DNA of 64,000 nucleotides from Psychrobacter coccoides (GCF_017498085.1 NZ_JAGBKM010000005.1:90699-154698); one strand, 5' to 3'; numbered from the stretch's first letter, positions 35,316 through 45,788 are shown. The notes: generated from the letters alone by a model not told the origin. Numbers and translations are program-made.

Positions 35316-35717
35316 CTAAATTTTATCAAACTTACGATCTTTTAGGCTGAGCCGGCCACGCAGTACATCAGTATACATACGAAAGTCGCTGACGAAGCTT
35401 TTTAGGGGAGATTTAAAAGAAGCGGGTTTGTTTTTTTCAAAGAAAAAATGCCCAATCCAGGCGCAGCCATAACCGGCAGCGATACCTTTTAGTAATGGTT
35501 TTGGTGAACGGGTTTTGATTGATTTTGCCAGACCTAATAAGCCAAAGCTACTACCGGCGAAGTGCAAACGCCGGCACGCCATGTTTTGATGTTCTTCTAA
35601 ATAAAAATCATAAAATTTTTGCTTAGTGTGCTTGTCAGTTTTTATCATACCCGTGTTTTTTGTGGTATCGCTGTCAGCAGCTTGACGGATGCGCTGTGCT
35701 TGTGTTGTCTTATCCAT
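35316..35717 (-). CDS. DUF962 / Mpo1-like membrane protein
   Basis: The 133-residue protein contains FYLEEHQNMACRRLHFAGSSFGLLGL and GYGCAWIGHFFFEKNKPASFKSPLKSFVSDFRMY, the two conserved blocks of the DUF962 family. Its yeast member Mpo1 is an iron-dependent dioxygenase of 2-hydroxy fatty acids. The HxxxH-type histidines expected for metal binding (HQNMACRRLH, GHFFFEKN) are visible. The hydrophobic content is low for a multi-pass protein. A start at 35717 (MDKTTQAQ) is preferred over an in-frame one seven codons earlier, with AAAGGA upstream. Confidence 0.8.
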   Translation of the reverse strand: MDKTTQAQRIRQAADSDTTKNTGMIKTDKHTKQKFYDFYLEEHQNMACRRLHFAGSSFGLLGLAKSIKTRSPKPLLKGIAAGYGCAWIGHFFFEKNKPASFKSPLKSFVSDFRMYTDVLRGRLSLKDRKFDKI

Positions 35718-36019
35718 GACGATAATGTCCTTTACCAAGTAGTGAGAAGTAAGTTATATCCCTTATTTAGAAGGTAACAAAGGGCTATAATGAATACAAG
35801 CGAACGGAGAGCAAAAGCCAAAAGTAGCATGACTGGGCATTCATACTCTTAAGCTTACTCAGCGCTATTTTACTTTTCTTGCCAGTATTTGGTAGACATG
35901 TTTTAATGGCGCAAACTGCTCATCATGCATCTAACGCCATGGTGATATTGTACAAAGCGATAAAGCCTTACCTTTACAGATTAAAATCCTCCATCCGCTT
36001 ATATGGTAGCTATTTTTTT

Positions 36020-37552
36020 ATGCCGCATAATTATCTAGAAAACCCACCACTTGCCGAAGATGAACTGATGGCTGCGATTGATATTGGCTCTAACAGTTTT
36101 CATTTAGCCATCGCTCGCCTCGATCATGGTGAGGTACGAAAAGTCGTTTCTATGTCCGAAAAGGTGCAGCTGGCAGCTGGCCTAGATGAGCATAATGTAT
36201 TGAGTGCAGCGGCCGAAAAACGAGGTTTGGATTGTCTAAGCCGCTTTGTCGCCCGTCTCGACTCCGTCTCATCTTCACGAGTGCGTGTCGTTGCGACCAA
36301 TGCGCTACGGCAAGCCAAAAACGCCGATGACTTTATAGCCAAAGCCAATGCCATTTTGCCAAAGCCTATTGAGATTATCGCTGGGCGTGAAGAGGCACGC
36401 TTGATTTATCTTGGGGTCTCCCACACCAATGCCAGTAGTGATAAGCGTTTGGTTATCGATATCGGTGGCGGCTCAACCGAGTTTGTCATTGGCCAAGGCT
36501 TTGATCCTTTGTTGACCGAAAGCTTGCAGATGGGCTGTGTGGCTTATAGCAAAAAGTTTTTTGCGGATGGTCAGATCACTAAAAGCGCTTTTAATAAAGC
36601 CATGACCTCTGCACGAAAAAAGATATTGGCGATTAACGGTCAATATCAAAAGGTAGGCTGGAGTAGTGTGATTGGCTCTAGCGGTACCATTAAGGCGGTG
36701 CGTAATGTGTTGGTATCCAAAGGCTGGGCGGATGATCAAGAGCGCATTACTTATGAAGGCATCAAAAAGCTAGAAAAACTGCTGATTAAAGTCGGCGATG
36801 TCAATGACATCGAGTTAGAAGGCGTCAAAGAGCACCGCAAGGCTGTATTCCCAGCAGGAGTGGCCGTCCTGCGTGCTGTGATGAAAGTCTTGGGCGTTGA
36901 TACTCTGGCTTATTCAGATGGAGCATTACGAGAAGGCGTGCTGTATGACATGCTTGGACGTTTGGCAAGTGAAGATGTGCGTGATCGTAGTGTAATCGCA
37001 CTTATCAAGCGTTATTCGGTGGATAAAAAACAAGCCCGTCAAGTGGTGAGAACCAGTAAGCATCTGTTTAAACAAGTCAAAGAAGACTTACAGTTGACCA
37101 GTGATGATGCTGATCTGCTTAGGCGAGCAGCATACTTGCATGAGATAGGGCTTGCTATCAGTCATAGCAGTTATCATAAGCACAGCACCTATTTGCTTGA
37201 GCACTCCGATATTCCAGGGTTTTCGCAAGTCGATCAAAAGCGCATGGCGCAGCTGATGCTCAGTCATAGACGTAAGCTCAAAACCGATGTACTAGAGCAG
37301 GTTTGTCAGATAGGCGGCCGCTCGCTGATGTATCTGTGTTTGCTACTGCGCTTGGCAGTATTGTCGCATCACAGCCGTAGTGAGTACGAGCTGCCCTTGC
37401 TACAATTAAAGATTATGGATAAAAATCATTGGCAGATTACGGCTGAAACAGACAAAAACCACTATGCTTTTTTGTTATCAGATCTAAAAGCTGAGATAGA
37501 TCAATTTGCCAAGTGGGATATCAAGCTGAGTATCCTTGAGGCCAACTCGTGA
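36020..37552 (+). CDS. ppx: Ppx/GppA-type exopolyphosphatase
   Basis: Exopolyphosphatase releases phosphate from polyphosphate chain ends; GppA relatives hydrolyse pppGpp. The protein shows the actin-like ATPase motifs MAAIDIGSNSFHLAIARL, VVATNALRQAKNADDF, ISGREEARLIYLGV-like IIAGREEARLIYLGVSH, and VIDIGGGSTEFV, followed by an HD-like helical domain (YLHEIGLAISHSSYHKHSTYLLEHSDIPGF). Length of about 510 residues suggests Ppx. The frame is open 47 codons further upstream, but MPHNYLENPPLAEDELMAAID is the usual kind of N-terminus. The ribosome binding site is weak, so the start is uncertain. Confidence 0.88.
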   Translation: MPHNYLENPPLAEDELMAAIDIGSNSFHLAIARLDHGEVRKVVSMSEKVQLAAGLDEHNVLSAAAEKRGLDCLSRFVARLDSVSSSRVRVVATNALRQAKNADDFIAKANAILPKPIEIIAGREEARLIYLGVSHTNASSDKRLVIDIGGGSTEFVIGQGFDPLLTESLQMGCVAYSKKFFADGQITKSAFNKAMTSARKKILAINGQYQKVGWSSVIGSSGTIKAVRNVLVSKGWADDQERITYEGIKKLEKLLIKVGDVNDIELEGVKEHRKAVFPAGVAVLRAVMKVLGVDTLAYSDGALREGVLYDMLGRLASEDVRDRSVIALIKRYSVDKKQARQVVRTSKHLFKQVKEDLQLTSDDADLLRRAAYLHEIGLAISHSSYHKHSTYLLEHSDIPGFSQVDQKRMAQLMLSHRRKLKTDVLEQVCQIGGRSLMYLCLLLRLAVLSHHSRSEYELPLLQLKIMDKNHWQITAETDKNHYAFLLSDLKAEIDQFAKWDIKLSILEANS

Positions 37553-37731
37553 AGTAAGGCGATGACGCCGTCGGGTCGTTGGTATTACAAAATGTACAGC
37601 GAGCAGTAATACCACAGGTATATAACAGGGTTATAAATTATGCTACTATAAGTTTTATTGAGTTTACAACTGTACTTTTAACCTAATAGCATATGCTATA
37701 TACCGTATAAAATGACAAAAGGGATAAGTCT

Positions 37732-38535
37732 ATGAGTAGTGTTTGGGATAGCGTTCAGCTGGCACGACATGCCAAACGTCCATTGTTTATGGACTACGTC
37801 AATGAGCTGTTTACAGAGTTTGATGCGTTGCATGGTGATCGGGCGTATGCTGATGACAAAGCCATCGTCGGTGGCTTGGCACGCTTAGATGGCATGCCAG
37901 TTATGGTTATTGGACAGCATCGTGGTCGCAGCACCCGTGAGCGTATCGCCCATAACTTTGGTATGGCGAATCCTGAAGGCTACCGCAAGGTAATCCGATT
38001 GGTCAAAATGGCAGAACGTTTTAATATTCCTGTCATGACCTTTGTCGATACTCAAGGTGCTTATCCTGGGGTCGGTGCTGAAGAGCGTGGACAGGCACAA
38101 GCGATTGCTGAGAGCATCGCCGTATTTTCAAGCCTTAAAGTGCCTGTGATCGTTACTATCATCGGTGAAGGCGGCTCAGGTGGGGCTTTGGCGATTGGCG
38201 TGGGGGATAGAGTAAATATGCTAGAAAACAGCATTTATTCAGTGATTTCTCCCGAGGGCTGTGCGTCTATTTTGTGGCGTACCGCAGAAAAAGCACCAGA
38301 TGCTAGTGAAGCGCTAAAGCTAAATGCATCGAGCTTGTATCAACTTGGGCTAATAGATGCCATTATCGAAGAAGGTGAAGGGGCACACGTTCACCCGCAG
38401 CCAGTCATGAACTCTCTCAAGGCATTATTGTTAGAGCAAATGGGTGATATCAAGGACATGGACGCTGATGAGCGCTGTGAACAGCGTTATGAAAAGCTCA
38501 AATCCTTTAACTCAGAAGTGACGTTGCCCTGTTAA
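37732..38535 (+). CDS. accA: Acetyl-CoA carboxylase carboxyltransferase subunit alpha
   Basis: AccA with AccD transfers carboxyl from biotin to acetyl-CoA to start fatty acid synthesis. The 267-residue protein has the crotonase-like core [39 protein letters not shown] and [14 protein letters not shown]. It lacks about 50 N-terminal residues present in the E. coli protein, as I recall for Acinetobacter, so the shortness is probably a lineage trait and not a wrong start: AAAGGGAT sits right before this ATG. Confidence 0.94.
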   Translation: MSSVWDSVQLARHAKRPLFMDYVNELFTEFDALHGDRAYADDKAIVGGLARLDGMPVMVIGQHRGRSTRERIAHNFGMANPEGYRKVIRLVKMAERFNIPVMTFVDTQGAYPGVGAEERGQAQAIAESIAVFSSLKVPVIVTIIGEGGSGGALAIGVGDRVNMLENSIYSVISPEGCASILWRTAEKAPDASEALKLNASSLYQLGLIDAIIEEGEGAHVHPQPVMNSLKALLLEQMGDIKDMDADERCEQRYEKLKSFNSEVTLPC

Positions 38536-38582
38536 GCTGGCTACACTGGTTTTTGGGATTGGTAAGGCTTAGTGTTAAAATA

Positions 38583-38611
38583 AAACGTACTACTTTGTGG
38601 TGCGTTTTTTT
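38583..38611 (+). terminator. Terminator between accA and tilS
   Basis: AAACGTACTAC (38583-38593) pairs with GTGGTGCGTTT (38597-38607), including two G-U pairs, and is followed by a T run. Confidence 0.7.
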
Positions 38612-38637
38612 GTGGATGAGCTAAGGCAGGTGAAATC

Positions 38638-40218
38638 ATGATGACCAGTCGCACAATTCGTCAATACCCTATCGAGCCCATCTCAGCAAGCTCGCCAGTC
38701 GATGACGTGCTCGCCAAGGCCTTATTGCACAGTGTAAAAGTGCACGGTACGCAGCTGCATGGTCGCCGTGTTTGGTTGGCTTGTAGTGGTGGCCGTGATT
38801 CCTTAGCTTTAGCAGCCTTGTGCTTGCAGTTGTACCGACAAGCCAAACTGCCGTTTTTGCCGCAGCTGCTGCATGTCGATCATGGTTTGCAGGCGAGCAG
38901 TGTTGATTGGGCGACGCATGTCAAGAAATGGGCCCAAGCGCAGCAAATGTCCTGTACCGTCTTACAAGCAACAGTCGATGGCCATGATGAGCAGGCGGCG
39001 AGGTTGGCGCGTTATCAAGTCATGCGTGCACATATCAATCAAGGTGATGTGTTGTTATTGGCGCATCATGCCGATGATCAAGCGGAGACAGTATTGATGC
39101 GCTTGATACAAGGTGCTGGGGTCAATGGTTTGTCGGGTATGCAATCTTGGCGAGTACAAGAGGCAGGCGCCCAGTACAATGTCCTGTGGCGGCCTTGGTT
39201 GTCCGTTCAACGTACGACGATCACCGCTTACGCCCAGCGTCTTAAGCTGCCTTATATCGATGACCCAACCAATGATGCCGGTGATAATGTGCGCAGCGGT
39301 TTACGTGTCCATGTCATGCCGCTACTTAAAACATATAACCCCAACACCATCCAAAACATTGCTCGGAGCGCCCAACTGCTAAGCGATGCTCAAGCGACGC
39401 TCAGTGACCAAGCAGAGCAGGATTTACAGCAGGCGGCGGCTCATGAGTTAGCGTTGTCATGCGCTCAGCAGGTATTAAATATTGATGCATTGCACATTTT
39501 GCCCCTCCATCGACAGCGGCAGCTGCTACATCATTGGTTGGCGCAAGATGAGCCTTTGCCACCATCTAAGCAGCTGGTAGATGATACATTGGCGCTCACT
39601 CAGCGCAACGACCATGACCATCAAACCCAGCTGCATTGGCAAGGACGCACTCAGCAGTACCATATTCGTCGTTATCGTCAGCAACTGTACCGGCTGAGCC
39701 AAACTTGGCTTGAATGGCTGAACCTGCCAATAGCAGTACATAGACAGCCACTATCCCATAACGTCTCTTTTAGTCCTGTCTTACGGACAGGCAAAGGTTA
39801 CCGTTGGCAGTTAAAGTGTGTAGCAGACAGCGCCTTTCAGCCACTCAGTCAGTTACAGTTTTTATTGAACCAGCAAGAGTGTGCATCAGGTAAGAGTGCG
39901 TTTAGCACTGATATAAAGGAGGCTAAAGACCGTCTTGTCTTACAGGCGACACCTTTAGACCGTCAGCAGCGCATTCAAACAGCACTTGCTACCCGTCCGC
40001 AATCAGGTAAAAAGCTCTATCAAACCCTCGCTATACCTGTATGGTTACGTGCCAGCCTAGTCGTGATAAGTTTAGTCAATGCCAAGACTGATGAGGTCTT
40101 GCCACTGTTATTGATATCGCCATTTGAGAGTTGGGTGCTGGGCCAAAAAAAATCAGACACGAAAGCAGAGATTCAGCCCAACACCGTTATCAGCAGCACC
40201 TTGCAACCCTATAGCTAA
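38638..40218 (+). CDS. tilS: tRNA(Ile)-lysidine synthetase
   Basis: TilS converts C34 of tRNA-Ile(CAU) to lysidine so that it reads AUA. The 526-residue protein has the PP-loop ATPase motif CSGGRDSLAL (residues 49-58), LLHVDHGLQASSVDWA, and LLLAHHADDQAETVLMRLIQGAGVNGLSGM. A substrate-binding linker and a C-terminal domain follow. The last 130 residues are poorly conserved and Gln/Thr-rich. AGGTG lies just before the ATG. Confidence 0.93.
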   Translation: MMTSRTIRQYPIEPISASSPVDDVLAKALLHSVKVHGTQLHGRRVWLACSGGRDSLALAALCLQLYRQAKLPFLPQLLHVDHGLQASSVDWATHVKKWAQAQQMSCTVLQATVDGHDEQAARLARYQVMRAHINQGDVLLLAHHADDQAETVLMRLIQGAGVNGLSGMQSWRVQEAGAQYNVLWRPWLSVQRTTITAYAQRLKLPYIDDPTNDAGDNVRSGLRVHVMPLLKTYNPNTIQNIARSAQLLSDAQATLSDQAEQDLQQAAAHELALSCAQQVLNIDALHILPLHRQRQLLHHWLAQDEPLPPSKQLVDDTLALTQRNDHDHQTQLHWQGRTQQYHIRRYRQQLYRLSQTWLEWLNLPIAVHRQPLSHNVSFSPVLRTGKGYRWQLKCVADSAFQPLSQLQFLLNQQECASGKSAFSTDIKEAKDRLVLQATPLDRQQRIQTALATRPQSGKKLYQTLAIPVWLRASLVVISLVNAKTDEVLPLLLISPFESWVLGQKKSDTKAEIQPNTVISSTLQPYS

Positions 40219-40351
40219 AGCCGCATTAGTCTCATGTTAGATGACTGATCGCCCAGTCAATTTATCAAACAGCTGTCAGAGCAGTATGTTAAACTGGGTG
40301 TCATTTTATAGCGCATCTTGGATACTTTTGAGTTTTTAGTAGGGAATCAAT

Positions 40352-41182
40352 ATGTCAGTACTAGAGAATAAAAAAATCAGCTTTATTGGCGGTGGCAATA
40401 TGGCACAAGCTTTGATCAGTGGGCTTATAGCCTGTGACATCAAGCCTGAGCTCATTACCGTCTCTGCGCCTAGCGCCGAAACTCGCCAGCACTATACTGA
40501 GCAGAATATAAAGACCGTCGATGCCAGTACAGACCCAAAAGCTGCGATCAAGGGTGCTGATGTTGTGGTATTGGCGGTCAAACCACAAGTTATGCAAGAT
40601 GTGGTTAGCGAGTTCGCCGATGCTCTAGAGGGCCAGCTGGTTATCTCAGTGGCAGCAGGCTTATCGACTGAGCTATTGTCCAGCATGCTAGGGGGTTATC
40701 GCCATATCGTTCGTGCAATGCCCAACACCCCTTCACAAATACAAATGGGAGCCACTGGTCTATATGCCACTGACGATATCAGCGAGGAGCAAAAGCAGCT
40801 AGCGACAGCAGTCATGGCGGCCTCTGGTCTGACCATGTGGGTCGACGATGAGACACATATGCACGCTGTAACAGCAGTTGCTGGTTCGGCCCCAGCCTAT
40901 GTTTTTTACTTTATTGAGTCCATGATAGATGGTGCGGTTGCTTTGGGACTGGATAAAGAGCAGGCTTCGCAGCTTGCGATGCAAACGGTCTTGGGTGCAG
41001 CTCAGATGACTATCAATAGTGACGACAGTCCAGCCGAGCTGCGCCGTAAAGTTATGTCACCAAAAGGCACTACCCAGGCAGCCATTGAATCCATGCAAGC
41101 CAATGAGATTGGCCGTCAAATTGGCGAGGCCATGCAAGCCTGCTATGATCGCAGTCAGGCACTGAGTGAAGAGATGAAGTAG
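40352..41182 (+). CDS. proC: Pyrroline-5-carboxylate reductase
   Basis: ProC catalyses the last step of proline synthesis with NAD(P)H. The 276-residue protein has the dinucleotide-binding start ISFIGGGNMAQALISGL, VVVLAVKPQVM, RAMPNTPSQIQMGATGLY, and the C-terminal signature AVAGSAPAYVFYFIESMIDGAVALGL and RRKVMSPKGTTQAAIESM. It is followed 89 bp later by yggT, the proC-yggT pairing found in many proteobacteria. Confidence 0.96.
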   Translation: MSVLENKKISFIGGGNMAQALISGLIACDIKPELITVSAPSAETRQHYTEQNIKTVDASTDPKAAIKGADVVVLAVKPQVMQDVVSEFADALEGQLVISVAAGLSTELLSSMLGGYRHIVRAMPNTPSQIQMGATGLYATDDISEEQKQLATAVMAASGLTMWVDDETHMHAVTAVAGSAPAYVFYFIESMIDGAVALGLDKEQASQLAMQTVLGAAQMTINSDDSPAELRRKVMSPKGTTQAAIESMQANEIGRQIGEAMQACYDRSQALSEEMK

Positions 41183-41270
41183 CTGCATAAGATATCTAGC
41201 AACCCGCTCTTTTATAAAAAACCACAGCTATAACCGCATTTGTTAATAATGGCACATTGAGTAGCGCTTC

Positions 41271-41840
41271 ATGAATAATATGTTATTACAAGTTTTTGAT
41301 TTAATTACTACCTTCGCCATGCTGCTGATATTTATCCGTTTTATGCTGCAGTTTGCTGGCATGGATGCACGTGATCCTATGATCAGCCCAGCTTATAAAG
41401 CCACAGGTATCGTCGATGTGTTTGGGCGTATCTTTCCTACCGTTGGGCAAGGACGTATTAGTATCGCTGCGATTGTCCTGATGTTTTTAATTAGGCTGAT
41501 TGATATCTCAGGTAAGGCGGCGCTGACGCATAAAGGCATTGCACCACTGCCGTTGTTTTTTCAAGGCTCGCTCAGTCTTATTTTAGACTTTTTGCGTATG
41601 TGTCGTTACTTGGTCATCGGCTCTATCATTGTCAGCTGGATAGTGGTATTTACCAACTCTATGCATCCCATCATCGGTATTATCATGCGCTTAGCAGAAC
41701 CGATTTTGGCACCGTTTCGCCGTATTACGCCCAATTTAGGCATGTTGGATCTGTCACCGATGGTAGCGTTCTTTGCATTCTATCTGCTTGAGATATTTAT
41801 TAGCGGTCTGGCAGCGAGCTTTTTGCCTATGCTGGGTTAA
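41271..41840 (+). CDS. yggT: YggT family membrane protein
   Basis: The 189-residue integral membrane protein has two copies of the YGGT repeat. Each has a hydrophobic hairpin (LLIFIRFMLQFAGM and YLVIGSIIVSWIVVFTNSMHPIIGIIMRLAEPIL) with PFRRITPNLGMLDLSPMVAFFAFYLLEI in the second. The family is linked to osmotic tolerance, division or membrane protein assembly, but the mechanism is unclear. It probably shares a transcript with proC. Confidence 0.9.
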   Translation: MNNMLLQVFDLITTFAMLLIFIRFMLQFAGMDARDPMISPAYKATGIVDVFGRIFPTVGQGRISIAAIVLMFLIRLIDISGKAALTHKGIAPLPLFFQGSLSLILDFLRMCRYLVIGSIIVSWIVVFTNSMHPIIGIIMRLAEPILAPFRRITPNLGMLDLSPMVAFFAFYLLEIFISGLAASFLPMLG

Positions 41841-41883
41841 TGCAGGCGTAACCGTGCTGGTTTTAACAATAAGTCTGTGCAAT

Positions 41884-41920
41884 AAAAAAGACGCTCAATT
41901 TAAATTGAGCGTCTTTTTTT
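41884..41920. terminator. Bidirectional terminator between yggT and thiD
   Basis: An 18-bp near-perfect palindrome (AAAAAAGACGCTCAATTT and its complement) carries T runs on both strands between two converging genes. Confidence 0.9.
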
Positions 41921-41947
41921 ATTGCTGCTGTGACTTATCTTGTTATT

Positions 41948-41967
41948 AAAATAAGGACACGCTCTAG
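41948..41967. repeat. Single degenerate end of the MITE-like element
   Basis: AAAATAAGGACACGCTCTAG differs at two positions from the right end of the 8973-9148 element. No matching left end is found nearby, so it appears to be a remnant. Confidence 0.5.
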
Positions 41968-41969
41968 AT

Positions 41970-42842
<873 letters not shown>

Positions 42843-42983
42843 TTAAAGTCGATTGGATTTGAAAGTGTTTGGTGCTGTTGGGATTGAAGGTTGCGCAGCC
42901 TTTACGTATGCCGCACGCAAGACAAATTTATACCAACAAGCACATTAAGAGATCCATGCCTTTTTTATTTTAATTGAGTATAT
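42843..42983. repeat. Dispersed ~140-bp repeat, copy C
   Basis: The left end AAAGTCGATTGGATTT resembles TATAGTCGATGCATTTT of copy E. Inside are GGTGCTGTTGGGATTGAA, TTGCGCAGCCTTT, CCGCACGCAAG and AAATTTATACCAACAAGC. The right end is near TTGAGTATA. It lies upstream of thiD. Confidence 0.65.
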
Positions 42984-43126
42984 GTCTTTGTCGCTTAATA
43001 GAATCTATTGAACCTATATTTTTCTATTTTTTATTGCTATAAATGGCATTTTTGAGTACCAGAAATAACTAAAATTAATTAAATCGATAATTATGGCAAA
43101 AGCAGGATTAAATCTGTAGACAACGC

Positions 43127-43154
43127 TTGCAATTCATTTTGGCTTTGTTATAAT
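43127..43154 (+). promoter_or_regulatory. Sigma-70 promoter for tRNA-Ser
   Basis: TTGCAA (43127-43132) and a perfect TATAAT (43149-43154) are 16 bp apart. The leader before the tRNA is about 88 nt and contains short stems. Confidence 0.75.
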
Positions 43155-43248
43155 ACTCGCCCACGACATAAGACGTATCAGTAGCTTTGATACTAGGGTT
43201 TCAAAAAGTGTCATATTATGATACTTTGAGAAATGTCTTAAATCGTTC

Positions 43249-43338
43249 GGTGAAGTGGGTGAGTGGCTGAAACCAGTTCCCTGCTAAGGAACCATACGTG
43301 TAAGCGTATCGAGGGTTCGAATCCCTCCTTCACCGCCA
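43249..43338 (+). tRNA. tRNA-Ser (anticodon GCT)
   Basis: The acceptor stem GGTGAAG pairs with CTTCACC, the anticodon loop reads CTGCTAA, the long variable arm (ATACGTGTAAGCGTAT) is that of a class II tRNA, and the T loop GGGTTCGAATCCC and encoded CCA are present. Length is 90 nt. Confidence 0.96.
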
Positions 43339-43437
43339 TTTATTCGGTTTATTGTTAGATGTAAATACAGTATATCGATGTTAATGACAGTTATCTGACT
43401 AAAATAAAATATATTTTGTTTTAATTAAGAAAAGCTA

Positions 43438-43465
43438 TTGACATCAACTGAATTATCTATATAAT
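43438..43465 (+). promoter_or_regulatory. Consensus sigma-70 promoter for tRNA-Arg
   Basis: Perfect TTGACA (43438-43443) and TATAAT (43460-43465) hexamers are separated by 16 bp, about 60 bp before the tRNA. Confidence 0.85.
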
Positions 43466-43523
43466 AGCCAACCTAATTTGCTGTAAATGTCAGTTAAAAA
43501 GCAGCAGATAATGTGCAAAACAT

Positions 43524-43600
43524 GCGCCCGTAGCTCAGTTGGATAGAGCACTTGGCTACGAACTAAGGGGTCGGGAGTTCGAATCTCTCCGGGCGCACCA
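43524..43600 (+). tRNA. tRNA-Arg (anticodon ACG)
   Basis: GCGCCCG pairs with CGGGCGC in the acceptor stem. The D arm is AGCTCAGTTGGATAGAGC, the anticodon loop is CTACGAA, the T arm is GGAGTTCGAATCTCTCC-like, and CCA is encoded. A34 would be deaminated to inosine by TadA, as for this tRNA elsewhere. Confidence 0.96.
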
Positions 43601-43715
43601 TTTGCATAACCTCATATCAGTTATATAACAACTTATTTAACCGATATCTAAATGAATCGCCTGTCTCACGACATCATGGCGATTTTTTTATGTCTGTTAT
43701 TTCTACTATGACCAT

Positions 43716-43853
43716 TATAGTAGATTCAATTTAAAAATGTTATAGCGCTACTGGTATAAATTCTCCTTGCGTGCTGTATCCGTTCGATGCTGCGCAAAAC
43801 TCATCCCAGCAGCGCTTTGGAACTTATGACAGTTTTGTTTTCAACTGACTATA
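43716..43853. repeat. Dispersed ~140-bp repeat, copy D
   Basis: It begins TATAGTAGATTCAATTT and ends TCAACTGACTATA, so the last seven bases are close to the inverted start. Inside are TAGCGCTACTGGTATAAATT, CCTTGCGTGCTGT and CCCAGCAGCGCTTT. It lies between tRNA-Arg and the RDD gene, and closely matches copy B. Confidence 0.75.
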
Positions 43854-43977
43854 CCTGCTTTTAATGAAAAAGTTCTAATGCTTTTCTTATCAAACCTTCT
43901 GTGACGTTAGTGTACGCTAAGCGCCTGAATTACGGTACAATAGCGTCATCATTCTTCGCTTGTGATGAGCTTGTATC

Positions 43978-44625
43978 ATGTCAAAAAGTACCTCTAAAAA
44001 ACCTCAGCGCAAACCCTCTCAGGCGCAGCCCCCTGTGGCTGAAGCCCCTGTCATAGCCAAACCAACGACCCGCATCGTGGCTATCGTCTATGATGGCATG
44101 CTGATTTTGGCCTTGCTGTTTTTGGTAGGGACAGCGTTGACGGTGATTGGGACGCTCATGACCATGGAGACGGGGACTGAGTCATCACAAGCGCAGTCGC
44201 TGCCGACTTGGTATCAAAACGTTGTGATGACGCCATCTTTTATCCTGACTTTGGTAGGGTTTTATGGGATATTTTGGCGTCGGGGTGGGCAGACATTGGG
44301 TATGCAGACCTGGCGACTAAAGACCGTGAATAATGCAGGGCACCTGCTGACGTGGGGACAGTCGTTCAGACGTATTTTGGCGGCCAGTTTGATGCCTTTA
44401 TTGTTTGGTATCATTGGCAGCTTAATCGGTGGCTCGCGTACAATTATGCTCACCAGTGCGTTCTTGGGCTTAATTTTTAATTACGTTTTTTGCTTATTTA
44501 ACCGCCGTGGGTTAGCAGTACAAGATATGCTCTCCAATAGCATCACCTTAAAAATGCCCAAGCAGCAACACGAGGGCTTATGGCGTGGTCTTAAAAACCG
44601 TAAGCGGCATAAAAAAAGCCAATAA
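43978..44625 (+). CDS. RDD family membrane protein
   Basis: The 215-residue protein has a basic N-terminal leader (about 30 residues) and then an RDD domain with four membrane helices. Landmarks are RIVAIVYDGMLILALLFL, RRGGQTLGMQTWRLKTVNNAGHLLTWGQSFRRIL and FNRRGLAVQDMLSNSITLKM. It ends in a Lys/Arg-rich tail. RDD proteins have been linked to ion transport, but the role here is unknown. It is a single gene on its strand, converging on the Ca/Na antiporter. Confidence 0.88.
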   Translation: MSKSTSKKPQRKPSQAQPPVAEAPVIAKPTTRIVAIVYDGMLILALLFLVGTALTVIGTLMTMETGTESSQAQSLPTWYQNVVMTPSFILTLVGFYGIFWRRGGQTLGMQTWRLKTVNNAGHLLTWGQSFRRILAASLMPLLFGIIGSLIGGSRTIMLTSAFLGLIFNYVFCLFNRRGLAVQDMLSNSITLKMPKQQHEGLWRGLKNRKRHKKSQ

Positions 44626-44652
44626 ATTATGGCGCTCTAAAAATGACTGGCT

Positions 44653-45678
44653 CTACATATTGATTGTTTTAAACAACCAAAAGGTATAGCCGATAAAGCA
44701 GGCAATAAGCGTGGCACCAGATAGGCGGCCAAATTTGCGCTTAGTCAAATAAGCAACAGTACACAACACAAAGAGTAGGACAGTTAAGATGCTGACCATA
44801 GAGATATCTCGCCCTAAAATCACAGGGTTGGCATGAATTGGAGCAATCAAGGCAGCGATACCAACCACGCCCAAGGTATTAAAGATATTAGAGCCAATAA
44901 TACTGCCAAGTGCCATATCGTGTTCACCCTGACGAGCCGCAGCTAGGCTAGCTACCAGCTCGGGTAACGATGTTCCGACAGCGACGATGGTTAAGCCGAT
45001 GATAAGCTCGCTTAGTCCCCAAAACGTCGCCAATTCAACAGCGCCCCAGACTATGGCACGTGAGCTCAACACCAGCATCAACATACCTATAAATAAGCTG
45101 GCCAAGCCGTGGGATAAGCTTGGCTCTACATGGCCTTCTTGCACCCTACTTGGGCTGTTTTGTGCCACATGGACGTTGTCTTTTTTACCAGTAGTGGGCT
45201 TGTGTGCCTGTGAGCTTGCCGTACGACCTTCACGTTTGCTCAAAAATATCTGTAGACCTAAGACAAGGACTAATAACGCCAATAAAAACACCCCGTCAGT
45301 AGTGCTCAAAAAGCCATCACGTAGCTGCCAAGCGGCGACAGCAGTCACCAAGAGTAAGATAGGTAAGTCACGTGCTACGATGCTCTTATGAATGAGAATC
45401 GGGCTTATCAGTACGGTAGCCCCCAAAACCAAGGCAATATTGATGATGTTTGAGCCATAGGCATTGCCCAGCGCAAGCTCAGGACTGCCATCTATTGCCG
45501 CTAATGCAGAGACGACCATCTCAGGCGCTGATGTCCCTAATCCTAAAATAAGCACACCAATCAAAAAGCCAGGTACGCCAAGTTTTTTGGCCAGTGCAGT
45601 AGCGCCTTCAATAAAAACATCAGCACTCCACACTAAAATGGCCAAGCCAATAAGTATCGCAACGACTTCTAGCCACAT
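44653..45678 (-). CDS. Calcium/sodium antiporter (CaCA family, YrbG-like)
   Basis: The 341-residue membrane protein has the paired alpha repeats of cation/Ca2+ exchangers: GLGTSAPEMVVSALAAIDGSPELALGNAYGSNIINIALVLG and VAVGTSLPELVASLAAARQGEHDMALGSIIGSNIFNTLGVVG. The acidic residues of GTSxPE in each coordinate the ion. About ten helices are split by a polar loop (residues about 150-190). AAAGGAA precedes the ATG. YrbG-type proteins exchange Na+ for Ca2+; the true substrate is not established. Confidence 0.92.
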   Translation of the reverse strand: MWLEVVAILIGLAILVWSADVFIEGATALAKKLGVPGFLIGVLILGLGTSAPEMVVSALAAIDGSPELALGNAYGSNIINIALVLGATVLISPILIHKSIVARDLPILLLVTAVAAWQLRDGFLSTTDGVFLLALLVLVLGLQIFLSKREGRTASSQAHKPTTGKKDNVHVAQNSPSRVQEGHVEPSLSHGLASLFIGMLMLVLSSRAIVWGAVELATFWGLSELIIGLTIVAVGTSLPELVASLAAARQGEHDMALGSIIGSNIFNTLGVVGIAALIAPIHANPVILGRDISMVSILTVLLFVLCTVAYLTKRKFGRLSGATLIACFIGYTFWLFKTINM

Positions 45679-45724
45679 CAGCGTTTTCCTTTATTGTTAT
45701 CAACCACTATCATCAATCCTAAAT

Positions 45725-45759
45725 AAAAAAGCTGAATCACAATATGGATTCAGCTTTTT
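45725..45759. terminator. Terminator downstream of panD (beyond repeat E)
   Basis: AAAAAGCTGAATC and GATTCAGCTTTTT (45725-45737, 45747-45759) form a 13-bp stem with T runs on both strands. It probably ends the leftward panD transcript, which first crosses repeat copy E. Confidence 0.75.
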
Positions 45760-45788
45760 ATAAAAATCAGTAAACAGAGTCTATCAAA

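Noticed and set aside
37565..37612. Possible sixth copy of the dispersed repeat (GTTGGTATTACA ... AGTAATACCAC)
   Set aside because: Only a short inverted stretch is shared. The core and outer ends of the family are absent.
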